47,356 nucleotides of DNA from Peribacillus psychrosaccharolyticus ATCC 23296 (GTDB lineage Bacteria > Bacillota > Bacilli > Bacillales > DSM-1321), in assembly GCF_000305495.1 (NCBI RefSeq), contig NZ_AJTN02000248.1:1-47356 (forward strand). The letters run 5' to 3'. The notes beneath the pieces were generated by a model that was given only the letters and a program-made list of their open reading frames with translations, did no database searches and was not told where the DNA came from. Position 1 is the stretch's first letter, and each line of letters opens with the position of its first letter. Below, one piece after another: positions 1 to 7,701 of this stretch. The translations under genes were made by a program, and so were the position numbers.

Positions 1-236
1 TATCCCCTGTGTGCCTTGTTGTGGTCCTGCTTGCTGTCCGTATTGCATCCCTTGCTGAATTCCCGGTTGCTGGCCATATTGCATCCCTTGTTGTGTTCCT
101 GCTTGTGGTCCGTATTGCATCCCTTGCTGAATTCCCGGTTGCTGGCCATATTGCGTGCCTTGCTGAGTTCCCGGTTGCTGGCCATCATTTTGCATCCCTT
201 GTTGTGTTCCTGCTTGCTGTCCGTATTGCGTGCCTT
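1..236 (-). repeat. In-frame 36-nt tandem repeat at the safA 3' end
   Basis: At least six units of a 12-residue repeat, consensus G-[MT]-Q-Y-G-[QP]-Q-[AP]-G-[TIP]-Q-Q, lie head to tail and continue toward the window edge. One unit (about 170-210) has an extra residue (NDG in place of YG). On the plus strand the units read as alternating TTGCTGAATTCCCGG and TTGTTGTGTTCCTGC blocks. In-frame 36-nt repeats of this kind tend to vary in number between strains, and the Gln/Tyr-rich product suits a coat structural or transglutaminase-crosslinked segment (inference). Confidence 0.85.
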
Positions 237-1566
237 GCTGGCCGTACCCTGGCTGGCCTTTGCCTCCATATACGGGATTTGTCATAATGTCTACACTCTC
301 GTATTCAACTTCTGTGAAATTTCCATGAAGATTTCCTTGCTGTGGATAATAAGACTGGTTGCCAGGTTTCATCTTCATTGCATAACTAGGTTGTGGTCCC
401 TTTGGCGTTTTTTTACCACATCCACAATCTGAGCTTTCTTGTTGTGGCTGCTTTCCATAATATCCTTGAGTTAGCGGCAGTTGTGCCATGGCTTGCTGAT
501 AATAGTGCATTCCAAGACCAGAAGACTCACTGGATGACTCCGCTTGACCATATTGCGGCATCTGAGCTTGGGGCATCTGAGTTTGTTGATAATAACCTGG
601 CATTTGCTGCTGACCCATCTGACTGTACAATCCATAATTTTTCCCCGATGAAGACGAGGAAGACGAAGATTCATCCATCTGATATTGTGCTGTACTCTGC
701 ATTGGTTGATAAGATGGCGCTTGATAGGACTGTTCAGATTGATAATACTGAGGCTGCTGGTACTGCTGCCCCTGTTGGTATGTCTGAGCCTGTTGATATG
801 GATTAAACTCATTTTCGCATGGCACTTCTTGCATTGCAGGCGACGGCCAAACTGCCTGCGGACTAATTCCGGCACTCTGAACATGCCCAAATGCCCAAGG
901 AGGAATTGGCTCACAATATCCCGAACCTGCCATGATTGGTGTAATTGGCACACACTCTTGCTCTGGAGCAATATACTCCTGTTCCGGGACTATAATTTCT
1001 TGTTGTTGTTCTTGTATAATTGTAATTTCTTCCTCAGGACTTTCCTCCAAAACTGGGATCGGTGGAATCTTAGGCATCGGCGGCGGAATAATTGGTTTTT
1101 GAACCGGCTTCGGCGCCTCTTTAACCGGCTTCTGTATATTCATATTCTTCGTCATATTTACCATATAATAATTATTAATATCAATTTCAGGAGCTACTGG
1201 CTTAGGCATTGGCATTTCTTTAACAATTGGTTTTTCTTTTACGATGATCTGTTCCTTTACAATTGGCTTCTCTTTTACTGGTTGCTGAACAATCGGTGCT
1301 TCCTTAACCAGCTGTTGCATGGGTTGTTGCATCGGCTGTTGTATTGGTGCCTCCTTCACGCCGTAATTAATAACTGCACCTTGGTTTGCAACCGATTCTT
1401 TTTTTACATTACCGGATGTACCCGGGATCTTTATTTTCATTCCCGGCATCATCATGTCCGGGTTACTTAGCTGTGAATTTAATTGCTTCAGCTCCTCAAA
1501 GCTAACGCCGTACTTTTTCGATACTTTCCAAAGCGTATCGCCTTTTTGGACTATATGAATCTTCAC
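1..1566 (-). CDS. safA: Spore coat morphogenetic protein SafA (3' end beyond window)
   Basis: The gene runs off the left edge; 522 codons are visible, already longer than B. subtilis SafA (387 aa). A GTG start at 1566 follows AGGAGG (1577-1582) by 10 nt. The N-terminal ~50 residues are a LysM domain opening MKIHIVQKGDTLWKVSKKYG, almost the SafA N terminus, which binds cortex peptidoglycan and organises the inner coat from the mother cell. Next come Pro/Lys/Glu-rich stretches with repeated KEKPIV/KEAP motifs, then Gln/Tyr/Pro/Ser-rich low complexity, a DCGCGKK motif also resembling the DCGCDGD of B. subtilis SafA, and a C-terminal array of 12-residue GMQYGQQPGIQQ-like repeats. Expression in the mother cell under sigma-E is inferred from the upstream promoter match. 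The identity is firm; only the C terminus is unknown. Confidence 0.93.
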   Translation of the reverse strand, partial: MKIHIVQKGDTLWKVSKKYGVSFEELKQLNSQLSNPDMMMPGMKIKIPGTSGNVKKESVANQGAVINYGVKEAPIQQPMQQPMQQLVKEAPIVQQPVKEKPIVKEQIIVKEKPIVKEMPMPKPVAPEIDINNYYMVNMTKNMNIQKPVKEAPKPVQKPIIPPPMPKIPPIPVLEESPEEEITIIQEQQQEIIVPEQEYIAPEQECVPITPIMAGSGYCEPIPPWAFGHVQSAGISPQAVWPSPAMQEVPCENEFNPYQQAQTYQQGQQYQQPQYYQSEQSYQAPSYQPMQSTAQYQMDESSSSSSSSGKNYGLYSQMGQQQMPGYYQQTQMPQAQMPQYGQAESSSESSGLGMHYYQQAMAQLPLTQGYYGKQPQQESSDCGCGKKTPKGPQPSYAMKMKPGNQSYYPQQGNLHGNFTEVEYESVDIMTNPVYGGKGQPGYGQQGTQYGQQAGTQQGMQNDGQQPGTQQGTQYGQQPGIQQGMQYGPQAGTQQGMQYGQQPGIQQGMQYGQQAGPQQGTQGI

Positions 1567-1640
1567 GTTGACGATCCCTCCTATGCATATGTCCATACAT
1601 ACTATGAAGAACTAGGCAAAGTGCTAACATTTTTCATGAA

Positions 1641-1669
1641 AACTTATGCCAAAACTAATCCATTTATGC
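1641..1669 (-). promoter_or_regulatory. Candidate sigma-E promoter of safA
   Basis: Read on the minus strand: -35 GCATAAAT (1669-1662), 13-nt spacer, -10 CATAAGTT (1648-1641). This resembles the mother-cell sigma-E pattern (-10 CATAnnnT) and closely parallels the GCATAAAC-N13-CATAAATT site upstream of spoVID in this window. It would give a leader of about 68 nt before the GTG start. Inferred from motif similarity only. Confidence 0.5.
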
Positions 1670-1769
1670 TAAAACGCCCTTAAACAGCCTTTGAAGAATA
1701 AAAGAAATTTCACGAAAAGCTATTTACAAAGGGTTTACGTATTGAAGTAATAAGCCTCTAATCGAGGTA

Positions 1770-2315
1770 TGTGCGAAATTGACAAGTTTATGTGCGCTTC
1801 AGGTCAATTTGCGTGCGGAAACCAGTTATTCAGTGCTCTTCACACCATTTGTTGTGCGCTTCGGTCCTGTTCCTGTGCGGAACGACTTTTCCCGTTATGA
1901 TGGGGTTGGTTGAAATAGGGGGACTTTGCTTGCTAGAGATAGCTCCGATATTGTTGTTGATAAGCTTCAACTCACCGTTTGTGCGAAATTGGCAAGTTTA
2001 TGTGCGCTTCAGGCCAATTTGCGTGCGGAAACCAGTTATTCAGTGCGCTTCACACCATTTGTTGTGCGCTTCGGTCCTATTCCTGTGCGGAACGACTTTT
2101 CCCGCTATGATGGGGTTGTTGAAATAGGGGGACTCTACTTGCTAGAGATAGCTCCGATATTGTTGTTGATAAGCTTCAACTCACCGTTTGTGCGAAATTG
2201 ACAAGTTTTATGTGCGCTTCAGGCCAATTTGCGTGCGGAAACCAGCCAATCACCTTAAATCGCATGTGGAACAACAACTTTTCTGAGATGACAGGGTTAT
2301 TGAAAATATCATAAC
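1770..2315. repeat. ~210-bp tandem repeat with 20-21 nt phased TGTGCG motifs
   Basis: Two near-identical copies (1771-1980 and 1981-2189; about eight differences by eye) are followed by a degenerate third copy from 2190, which is clear to about 2245 and then fades. Within copy 1 the hexamer TGTGCG or a one-base variant begins at 1770, 1791, 1812, 1832, 1853 and 1874, a spacing of 21, 21, 20, 21 and 21 nt. The rest of each copy is a non-periodic ~100-nt spacer containing GCTAGAGATAGCTCCGATA. Short ORFs here are by-products of the repeat and have no codon structure or ribosome-binding sites that convince. No gene is seen between 1567 and 2380. Confidence 0.85.
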
Positions 2316-2322
2316 TCCATGT

Positions 2323-2351
2323 CTGAAGATTCCAGCGCGCTATGGTAAAAT
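2323..2351 (+). promoter_or_regulatory. Candidate sigma-A promoter of niaR
   Basis: -10 TAAAAT at 2346-2351 with a weak -35 CTGAAG at 2323-2328, spacer 17 nt. It lies 30 nt before the niaR start, immediately after the degenerate end of the repeat array. Confidence 0.4.
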
Positions 2352-2380
2352 GAGGGCAATGAGTTGAAGGAGAGATATTT

Positions 2381-2923
2381 ATGAGTGAACAGAGGAAGCT
2401 TTATGGTGAAGAGCGACGGAATAAGCTGCTAGAGATTTTGAGGGAGAGCCCAGAGCCTGTGACGGGTAGTGAGTTGTCACGGATGACGCATGTGAGCCGT
2501 CAAGTGATTGTTAGTGATGTTACCTTGCTGAAAGCTAAAAATGAGCCGATTATCGCAACCAGTCAGGGCTATATTTACATGTCCCCGTCCAATTCGAAGC
2601 ATTATGAACGGATTATCACTTGCTCACATTCTCCGGAACAGACGGAGCAGGAATTGAATTTACTTGTTGATCTTGGCATTACGATTAAGGATGTAAAAAT
2701 TGAGCATCCTGTGTATGGGGATTTAACTGCTTCCATCATGGTCAGCAGCCGTAGAGAGGTGCGTCAGTTCATCCAGCGAATTGCCGATAGTAATGCCTCT
2801 TATCTATCTGTTTTAGCAAATGGCGTCCATCTGCATACCTTATCCGCGGACTCTGAACAACATCTTGACGAAGCCGAAGCTGCCTTAAAAGAGGCAGGAT
2901 TTCTTATCGACTACATAAGTTGA
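2381..2923 (+). CDS. niaR: Niacin-responsive transcription repressor NiaR (NadR/YrxA)
   Basis: 180 aa. Residues ~8-65 form a winged HTH (HTH_11-like: LLEILRESPEPVTGSELSR, then SRQVIVSDVTLL). Residues ~75-180 form a 3H domain, the ligand-binding module of niacin-sensing repressors. H83, E91 and the H150-x-H152 pair reproduce the spacing of the metal site known in 3H proteins. The family represses NAD biosynthesis and niacin transport genes when niacin is plentiful. The ATG at 2381 follows GAAGGAGAG. In B. subtilis this gene is divergent from nifS-nadBCA next to safA; here no nad genes lie between it and safA, so its targets must be elsewhere. It is convergent with pheA across a shared terminator. 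Confidence 0.93.
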   Translation: MSEQRKLYGEERRNKLLEILRESPEPVTGSELSRMTHVSRQVIVSDVTLLKAKNEPIIATSQGYIYMSPSNSKHYERIITCSHSPEQTEQELNLLVDLGITIKDVKIEHPVYGDLTASIMVSSRREVRQFIQRIADSNASYLSVLANGVHLHTLSADSEQHLDEAEAALKEAGFLIDYIS

Positions 2924-2924
2924 C

Positions 2925-2975
2925 TTAACCTAAAAAGGCCTGTCCCCAAATTGGAGACGGGCCTATTTAGGTTAA
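2925..2975. terminator. Bidirectional terminator between niaR and pheA
   Basis: Long inverted repeat: TTAACCTAAAAAGGCC..GTCCCC, loop AAATT, then GGAGAC..GGCCTATTTAGGTTAA. U-rich tracts occur on both strands within the stem flanks. It overlaps the pheA stop codon (2972-2974) and starts 2 nt after the niaR stop, so it can serve both convergent genes. Confidence 0.85.
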
Positions 2976-3844
2976 ACCATTTGTGGCTTTCCCACCTTAA
3001 AGCTTGGATAGCTGCCTAGAACATTGACTTTACAGCCGAGTGCCTCCATTTCGGACATAGCACCAGGAATAAGAATGTCATCCATTTTCCTATCAATATC
3101 GATAATGAAAAAGTAATTGCCTAGACCAGTTTTTAATGGTCTTGATTCAATTTTCGTTAAATTGAGTCCACGCCAAGCAAAGGCGGATAACACTTTATGG
3201 AGTGCCCCGGAACTATCGACAGGGAGTGTTACCATGAGCGTCGTTTTGTAGCCTTGTTCACTTGTTAAATGGTCATCAAAGGTAACTTCTTGTTTTGAGA
3301 CCACAATAAATTTTGTATGATTATGGCTGTAATCATGGATTTGTCTCTTAGCGATTTTCAAGCCATACACGTCTGCTGCCATTTCATTAGCAATTGCAGC
3401 AATCTTTTTATCCGGATTTTCGCTGACCATTTTAGCGGCGGCTGCAGTCGATGTTGTGCTTTCATAGGGTACACCCTTCAGCTCTTTATGGAGAAACTTA
3501 TGACACTGAGCGATGGCATGGGAATGAGAATAAACAATCTCTGGTTTAAAAGACGGTGTATCATTGTCCGGGTGAATCATATAATGCTGTTCAATAGGAG
3601 CGGTAATATCTCCACGAATGGGCAGCTTTGCTTCGTGGTATAAATAATCAATGGTGATATTAACAGATCCTTCAAGCGCGTTTTCAATGGGAACGACCGC
3701 TACTTCTACTTCCCCGTCATTTACGGCATCCAGGCAATCCGGGATGGTCGAAAGGGGCACTTTATAATCGTTAGGAAATAGACGGCTTACGGCTATATCC
3801 GTGAATGTTGCTTTAGGACCCAGAAATGCAATTTGCTTATACAT
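2972..3844 (-). CDS. pheA: Prephenate dehydratase
   Basis: 290 aa, the usual monofunctional length in Bacillus. It converts prephenate to phenylpyruvate for phenylalanine synthesis in the cytosol. The PDT domain spans ~3-182 (GPKATFTD near 9-16, PIENALEGSV at 52-61, HTKF at 176-179, equivalent to the conserved T-R-F motif but with Lys). The C-terminal ACT domain (~200-280) carries GALHKVLSAF (213-222) and ESRP (233-236), the phenylalanine-sensing signature, implying feedback inhibition. ATG start follows GAGAGGAAG. A terminator separates it from upstream pheB, and a candidate promoter lies directly before it, so it is probably transcribed separately from obg-pheB. Confidence 0.96.
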   Translation of the reverse strand: MYKQIAFLGPKATFTDIAVSRLFPNDYKVPLSTIPDCLDAVNDGEVEVAVVPIENALEGSVNITIDYLYHEAKLPIRGDITAPIEQHYMIHPDNDTPSFKPEIVYSHSHAIAQCHKFLHKELKGVPYESTTSTAAAAKMVSENPDKKIAAIANEMAADVYGLKIAKRQIHDYSHNHTKFIVVSKQEVTFDDHLTSEQGYKTTLMVTLPVDSSGALHKVLSAFAWRGLNLTKIESRPLKTGLGNYFFIIDIDRKMDDILIPGAMSEMEALGCKVNVLGSYPSFKVGKPQMV

Positions 3845-3879
3845 GTGTGACGCTTCCTCTCACGGAAAATTTACTGTTT

Positions 3880-3908
3880 ATCTTATGCTATTTTCAGCAC
3901 TTTTACAA
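3880..3908 (-). promoter_or_regulatory. Candidate sigma-A promoter of pheA
   Basis: Minus strand: -35 TTGTAA (3908-3903), 17-nt spacer, -10 TAAGAT (3885-3880), about 35 nt before the pheA ATG. It lies downstream of the pheB terminator, which supports independent pheA transcription. Confidence 0.5.
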
Positions 3909-3952
3909 TAAATAAGTTTGAAAATTCGCGGAAAATAGATAATTAGACTGTA

Positions 3953-3989
3953 CAAAAAATGCCCCGCACCATAAGTGGTGGGGGGCATT
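3953..3989 (-). terminator. Rho-independent terminator after pheB
   Basis: Minus strand: AATGCCCCCCACCACTTA.. folds with TGGTGCGGGGCATT, followed by TTTTTTG. It ends 4 nt from the pheB stop codon. Confidence 0.88.
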
Positions 3990-3992
3990 CAT

Positions 3993-4442
3993 TTAAGCTC
4001 CTGTGCCAAGTACTTCAACTTTTTCAACAAACTCCATTTGACGAAGGCGTGTCATTAACTCATCAACCGGCATACTCATGCTGCCGGTATTTAACGAGAG
4101 CGTAACGTTGGCACGCCCCTGCAAAGGGATCGTCTGGTGGATAGTCAGGACATTACATCCTGATGAGGCAACTACATGTAAAAGCTCCGAAAGCGTGCCT
4201 GATCGGTCCTCCAGATAGAAAAAGAGGGTAACGAGCTGTTCTTTAACGATTGTATGAAACGGAAAAACTGTATCACGGTATTTATAGAAAGCACTTCTGC
4301 TAAGATCCACTTTCTGAACGGCGTCCCAGATCGACTCTGCTCTTCCCCGTTCTATCAGTTCCTTCGCATCTAGTGTTTTCTTCATCGCTTCTGGTAGCAC
4401 ATCTTCTCGAACCAGGTAAAACTTTTTATCGGTCTTATCCAT
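3993..4442 (-). CDS. pheB: ACT domain-containing protein PheB
   Basis: 149 aa from the preferred ATG at 4442, which has TTGGAG 8 nt upstream; a GTG nine bases earlier would overlap that site. The N-terminal ~65 residues ([17 protein letters not shown].., then [15 protein letters not shown]) are helical and HTH-like, and the C-terminal half (~70-149) is an ACT domain with [15 protein letters not shown] and [16 protein letters not shown]. This architecture and neighbourhood match PheB (UPF0735), which sits beside pheA and obg in Bacillus. The biochemical role is not established; ACT suggests amino-acid binding, possibly as a regulator of aromatic metabolism. Confidence 0.9.
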   Translation of the reverse strand: MDKTDKKFYLVREDVLPEAMKKTLDAKELIERGRAESIWDAVQKVDLSRSAFYKYRDTVFPFHTIVKEQLVTLFFYLEDRSGTLSELLHVVASSGCNVLTIHQTIPLQGRANVTLSLNTGSMSMPVDELMTRLRQMEFVEKVEVLGTGA

Positions 4443-4492
4443 AGAGCGCACTCCAATCCCTCACCTTGGCACCTAACGCCATTATCTATTCA

Positions 4493-5785
4493 TCAATCAA
4501 CAAATTCAAACTCATACTCGAGAATGCGGACAATATCGCCGTCTTTTGCTCCACGTTGACGAAGAACCTCATCTACTCCGAACGAACGAATTTGACGAGC
4601 AAAACGTTTCACCGATTCATCACGAGAGAAATCAGTCATCTTGAACAGACGTTCAATCTTAAAGCCAGAAACTACGAAGCAGCCATCTGGTTCGCGGGTA
4701 ACATCGAATTCGTCTTTTTGTGATACATGTTTGTAAAGAACACGGTGAATTCCGTTATCTTCCGCTTCATCATGATCAAGAGGGAATTCTGGTGTTTGTT
4801 CGATTTTATCTGCAATCGCATATACAAGCTCACGTAGTCCTGAACGGTTCACAGAAGAAATTGGAAAAATAGGGAAGTCATCCGTTAATTTTTCACGGAA
4901 AGCCTTCAGATTTTCTTCCGAATCCGGCATATCCATTTTACTAGCTACGATTAACTGTGGACGTTCAAGTAAACGTAAGTTGTATTCATTCAGCTCATTG
5001 TTAATGGTCAGGTAATCTTCGTAAGGGTCGCGTCCTTCAAGCCCTGACATATCAATTACATGGACAATTGCCCGCGTACGTTCAATATGACGGAGGAATT
5101 GATGACCTAATCCTACTCCTTCAGATGCTCCTTCAATCAGACCAGGTAAATCCGCCATAACAAAACTGCGGTGATCTTCTGTTTCAACCATTCCTAGATT
5201 AGGGACAATGGTGGTGAAATGATAATCAGCAATCTTAGGTCGTGCAGCAGAAACAACGGAAAGCAGTGTTGATTTTCCGACACTTGGGAAGCCGACAAGT
5301 CCAGCATCAGCAAGCAGCTTAAGTTCCATTGTGATTTCACGTTCTTGTCCCGGTTCACCATTTTCAGCGATTTCCGGAGCTGGGTTGGACGGAGATGAGA
5401 AACGAGAGTTTCCGCGTCCACCGCGTCCGCCCTTAGCTACGACAGCACGTTGGCCATGTTCGATTAGATCGGCAAGTACTTCGCCGGTATTCGCATCTGT
5501 AACAACCGTACCCGGTGGAACTTTAACAATCATATCACTCGCATTTTTACCGTGCATGTTTTTAGACATACCGTGTTCACCGCGTGGTGCTTTAAAATGG
5601 CGTTGGTAACGGAAATCCATTAACGTACGAAGTCCTTCTTCTACTTCAAAAATAACATTAGCGCCATTGCCGCCGTCTCCGCCAGCTGGACCGCCCATCG
5701 GTACATATTTTTCGCGGCGGTAGGCAACGATACCGTTCCCACCGTCTCCGCCTTTTACCAATACTTTGACCTGATCGATAAACAT
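4493..5785 (-). CDS. obg: GTPase Obg (ribosome assembly / stress / sporulation)
   Basis: 430 aa, full length. Residues 1-158 form the glycine-rich Obg fold ([16 protein letters not shown] at 11-26). The G domain has G1 GFPSVGKST (165-173), switch [11 protein letters not shown] (189-198), G3 [10 protein letters not shown] (212-221), a G4 motif SKMD (282-285) and G5 SSV (310-312). The C-terminal OCT domain (~345-430) contains [13 protein letters not shown]. Obg binds the 50S subunit late in assembly and in Bacillus affects the general stress response and Spo0 phosphorelay, fitting its place after spo0B. G4 normally reads NKxD; here Asn is Ser (AGT). ATG start after AAGGAAGTG. Confidence 0.97.
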   Translation of the reverse strand: MFIDQVKVLVKGGDGGNGIVAYRREKYVPMGGPAGGDGGNGANVIFEVEEGLRTLMDFRYQRHFKAPRGEHGMSKNMHGKNASDMIVKVPPGTVVTDANTGEVLADLIEHGQRAVVAKGGRGGRGNSRFSSPSNPAPEIAENGEPGQEREITMELKLLADAGLVGFPSVGKSTLLSVVSAARPKIADYHFTTIVPNLGMVETEDHRSFVMADLPGLIEGASEGVGLGHQFLRHIERTRAIVHVIDMSGLEGRDPYEDYLTINNELNEYNLRLLERPQLIVASKMDMPDSEENLKAFREKLTDDFPIFPISSVNRSGLRELVYAIADKIEQTPEFPLDHDEAEDNGIHRVLYKHVSQKDEFDVTREPDGCFVVSGFKIERLFKMTDFSRDESVKRFARQIRSFGVDEVLRQRGAKDGDIVRILEYEFEFVD

Positions 5786-5844
5786 GCAATCACTTCCTTG
5801 TTTTCTGTATGTAACCTTGATGCATTACATATATTTTTACCACT

Positions 5845-6381
5845 TTAAATCTTCATATCCAACGTAAATACGACACATGTTTCAGTAAATTCCGATGACA
5901 CACGCTCTAGTTTATCCAGCGGCTGGGAAAGCAAACGCATAAGTGAATCATCTTCTTTGCGGCTTCCCTCTATGTCAAAGGTAAATCGAATATTCTTTGC
6001 ATTTGTTTCAAAGATAGAAACGGTAAGCACATTTTCGCTAAACCCATCCAGCGATTCATTCAAAATCGTAAATAATTCACGTGTCCAGGCTGTTATCGTT
6101 TCATCGAGATCCGAACAGCCTTTTATAGTGTCGATGACCTCGAACTCACAGCGGAAAGCACAGGGCTGCCAATTTGCCGTCATAAGAAGTTCACCGAATT
6201 GCGGCATTTTCAAATTGGACAACCTTGCTTCATGCTGAGATTCAATAATGATTTCTTCAATAATGGCCCGTGCACGATCACTTCTCTCGAGTTCCAGGTT
6301 CCCTTTAATTAACTGAATCTTATTGAGCCAATCATGTCGTGAGTGGCGTAGAATTTCCACGGTCGTCCATTCATTATCCAT
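5845..6381 (-). CDS. spo0B: Sporulation phosphotransferase Spo0B
   Basis: 178 aa from the ATG at 6381, which has GGAG 8 nt upstream; an ATG 18 nt earlier would place that site inside the gene. The motif LRHSRHDWLNKIQLIKGNL near residues 12-30 contains the phospho-accepting histidine (H16 with this start) of the four-helix dimerisation hairpin, by analogy with H30 of B. subtilis Spo0B. The rest is the degenerate histidine-kinase-like C-terminal domain. Spo0B relays phosphate from Spo0F to Spo0A, committing cells to sporulation. It lies upstream of obg, 59 nt away, as in other bacilli, but is separated from rpmA by ~370 nt with its own candidate promoter. Confidence 0.93.
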   Translation of the reverse strand: MDNEWTTVEILRHSRHDWLNKIQLIKGNLELERSDRARAIIEEIIIESQHEARLSNLKMPQFGELLMTANWQPCAFRCEFEVIDTIKGCSDLDETITAWTRELFTILNESLDGFSENVLTVSIFETNAKNIRFTFDIEGSRKEDDSLMRLLSQPLDKLERVSSEFTETCVVFTLDMKI

Positions 6382-6747
6382 TCCATTAACTCCTACCATT
6401 CAATAGAACATTCCATACGCTCTATCATGTCAGATGATTTCTTTAGTATATCAAAAAAAGCTAGAAGGTAGAATAGAGTAATCTCCCTCTAAAACATGAA
6501 AGCCATCGTCCAAAGGACCCGTTTCGGCACAAGAGTGCTTTGGACGATGGCAGAGCAAAGTCATCTAGGATGTAAAAAATTAAAATAGGAGCTTAGACGT
6601 TTTTGGGAGACAATAAAAAAGAAAAGCCCTGACTCCTTCCTTTTCACACATATGTAGCAAAACATTCATACGAACGAGCTGCCGCAATATATTGTGTTCA
6701 ATAGAAGGAGCCGGACCCTATAAACCAGCTTCTAAAAAGATGCTGTA
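6382..6747. other. Gene-free interval between rpmA and spo0B with RNA hairpin
   Basis: No coding region is supported. The main feature is a perfect 14-bp inverted repeat, GCCATCGTCCAAAG (6502-6515) and CTTTGGACGATGGC (6538-6551), with a 22-nt loop; the U tract after it on the minus strand is poor (TTTCATGTTTTAG), so it is a weak terminator or an RNA processing or attenuation element. A second weaker candidate on the minus strand is GAAAAG..CTTTTC followed by TTTTTTATT (about 6617-6643). Other bacilli have little space here. Confidence 0.6.
6445..6453 (-). promoter_or_regulatory. Candidate extended -10 promoter for spo0B
   Basis: Minus strand TGATATACT (6453-6445) fits the extended -10 form TGnTATAnT; no good -35 is seen. 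It is 64 nt before the spo0B ATG, downstream of the 14-bp hairpin. Confidence 0.38.
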
Positions 6748-7050
<303 letters not shown>

Positions 7051-7383
7051 CTATTGTCTGAGGATAATTTTCATGTATTTTCCATAATCATGTTCGATAG
7101 TCTGCAATGATACAAGCATCCCGTCCAACAACAGCTGAACCTTTTCTCGTGACGATTCTGAAATATCTTCAGGTATCACACAGTTCAGGTAGCCGCCTTG
7201 TCCGCTCTGCTTAATCTCAGGTATGACATCCGTTAAGGATTCAATTGCATTAACAGCCCCGAAGGTAACTGCCGATACCCCTGCACAAACGATATCAGAA
7301 CCTTTTTTAGCAAAATCAGCATGTCCACTTAAGGTAAAGGAATGAATCCGTCCTTGAGCGACATCGAAAGTTATCTTTATCAT
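7051..7383 (-). CDS. prp: Ribosomal-processing cysteine protease Prp
   Basis: 110 aa. The conserved motifs SGHADF (H21) and GSDIVCAGVSA (C33) supply the catalytic His-Cys dyad of Prp (YsxB family). It cleaves the N-terminal extension of L27 encoded next to it; removal is needed for functional ribosomes in S. aureus. It sits between rplU and rpmA (8 nt after rplU, 12 nt before the rpmA ATG), the standard Firmicute order, so substrate and protease are co-translated. Confidence 0.93.
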   Translation of the reverse strand: MIKITFDVAQGRIHSFTLSGHADFAKKGSDIVCAGVSAVTFGAVNAIESLTDVIPEIKQSGQGGYLNCVIPEDISESSREKVQLLLDGMLVSLQTIEHDYGKYMKIILRQ

Positions 7384-7391
7384 ATTCAGCC

Positions 7392-7701
7392 TTATGCGTT
7401 AATTTCGCCGATAACGACTTTAGTATAAGGTTGACGATGACCTAGCTTTCTATGATAGTTCTTCTTCGCTTTGTAACGGAATACAGTGATTTTCTTTTGC
7501 TTCCCTTGTTTTTCAACAGTACCTGTTACAGTAGCGCCTTCAACTAGAGGAGCTCCAACTTTCACGTCTTCGCCGCCTACGAATAAAACTTTGTCAAATG
7601 TAACAGTTTCGCCTGCTTCAAGGTTTAATTTTTCAATATAAACCGTTTCGCCAGCTGCTACTTTAATTTGTTTACCGTCCAGTTTCAATAATTGCGTACA
7701 T
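7392..7701 (-). CDS. rplU: 50S ribosomal protein L21, frameshifted near its 5' end
   Basis: The authentic start is ATG at 7701, preceded by AAGGAGGTGCAAGT. It reads MYAIIETG and then meets a TAA (7674-7672), because the run GGACGGTAAA has one base more than the family sequence GGAGGTAAA or GGCGGTAAA (extra base among 7677-7679). The rest of L21 ([17 protein letters not shown] to VVIGEINA) continues in the other frame. Removing one base gives 102 aa, the family length. An ORF can be drawn from an upstream ATG at 7739, but it runs through the Shine-Dalgarno and gives a non-L21 N terminus, so it is not the real product. L21 is a core 50S protein, so a sequencing error is the likeliest cause. Confidence 0.9.

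Noticed and set aside
685-1470. Long plus-strand ORF opposite safA
   Set aside because: It is antisense to the SafA frame, which has LysM homology, a ribosome-binding site and continuous coding. Its Leu/Arg/Trp/Asn-rich product is the mirror of Gln/Pro/Tyr-rich codons.
1792-2201. Two plus-strand ORFs inside the left repeat
   Set aside because: They arise from the tandem repeat in different frames, giving the same peptides twice; no ribosome-binding site and no family match.
1770-2315. CRISPR array
   Set aside because: The conserved core is only 6-9 nt, far below a CRISPR repeat, and the intervening sequences recur in the duplicated blocks. No cas genes are present. The same applies to 46857-47356.
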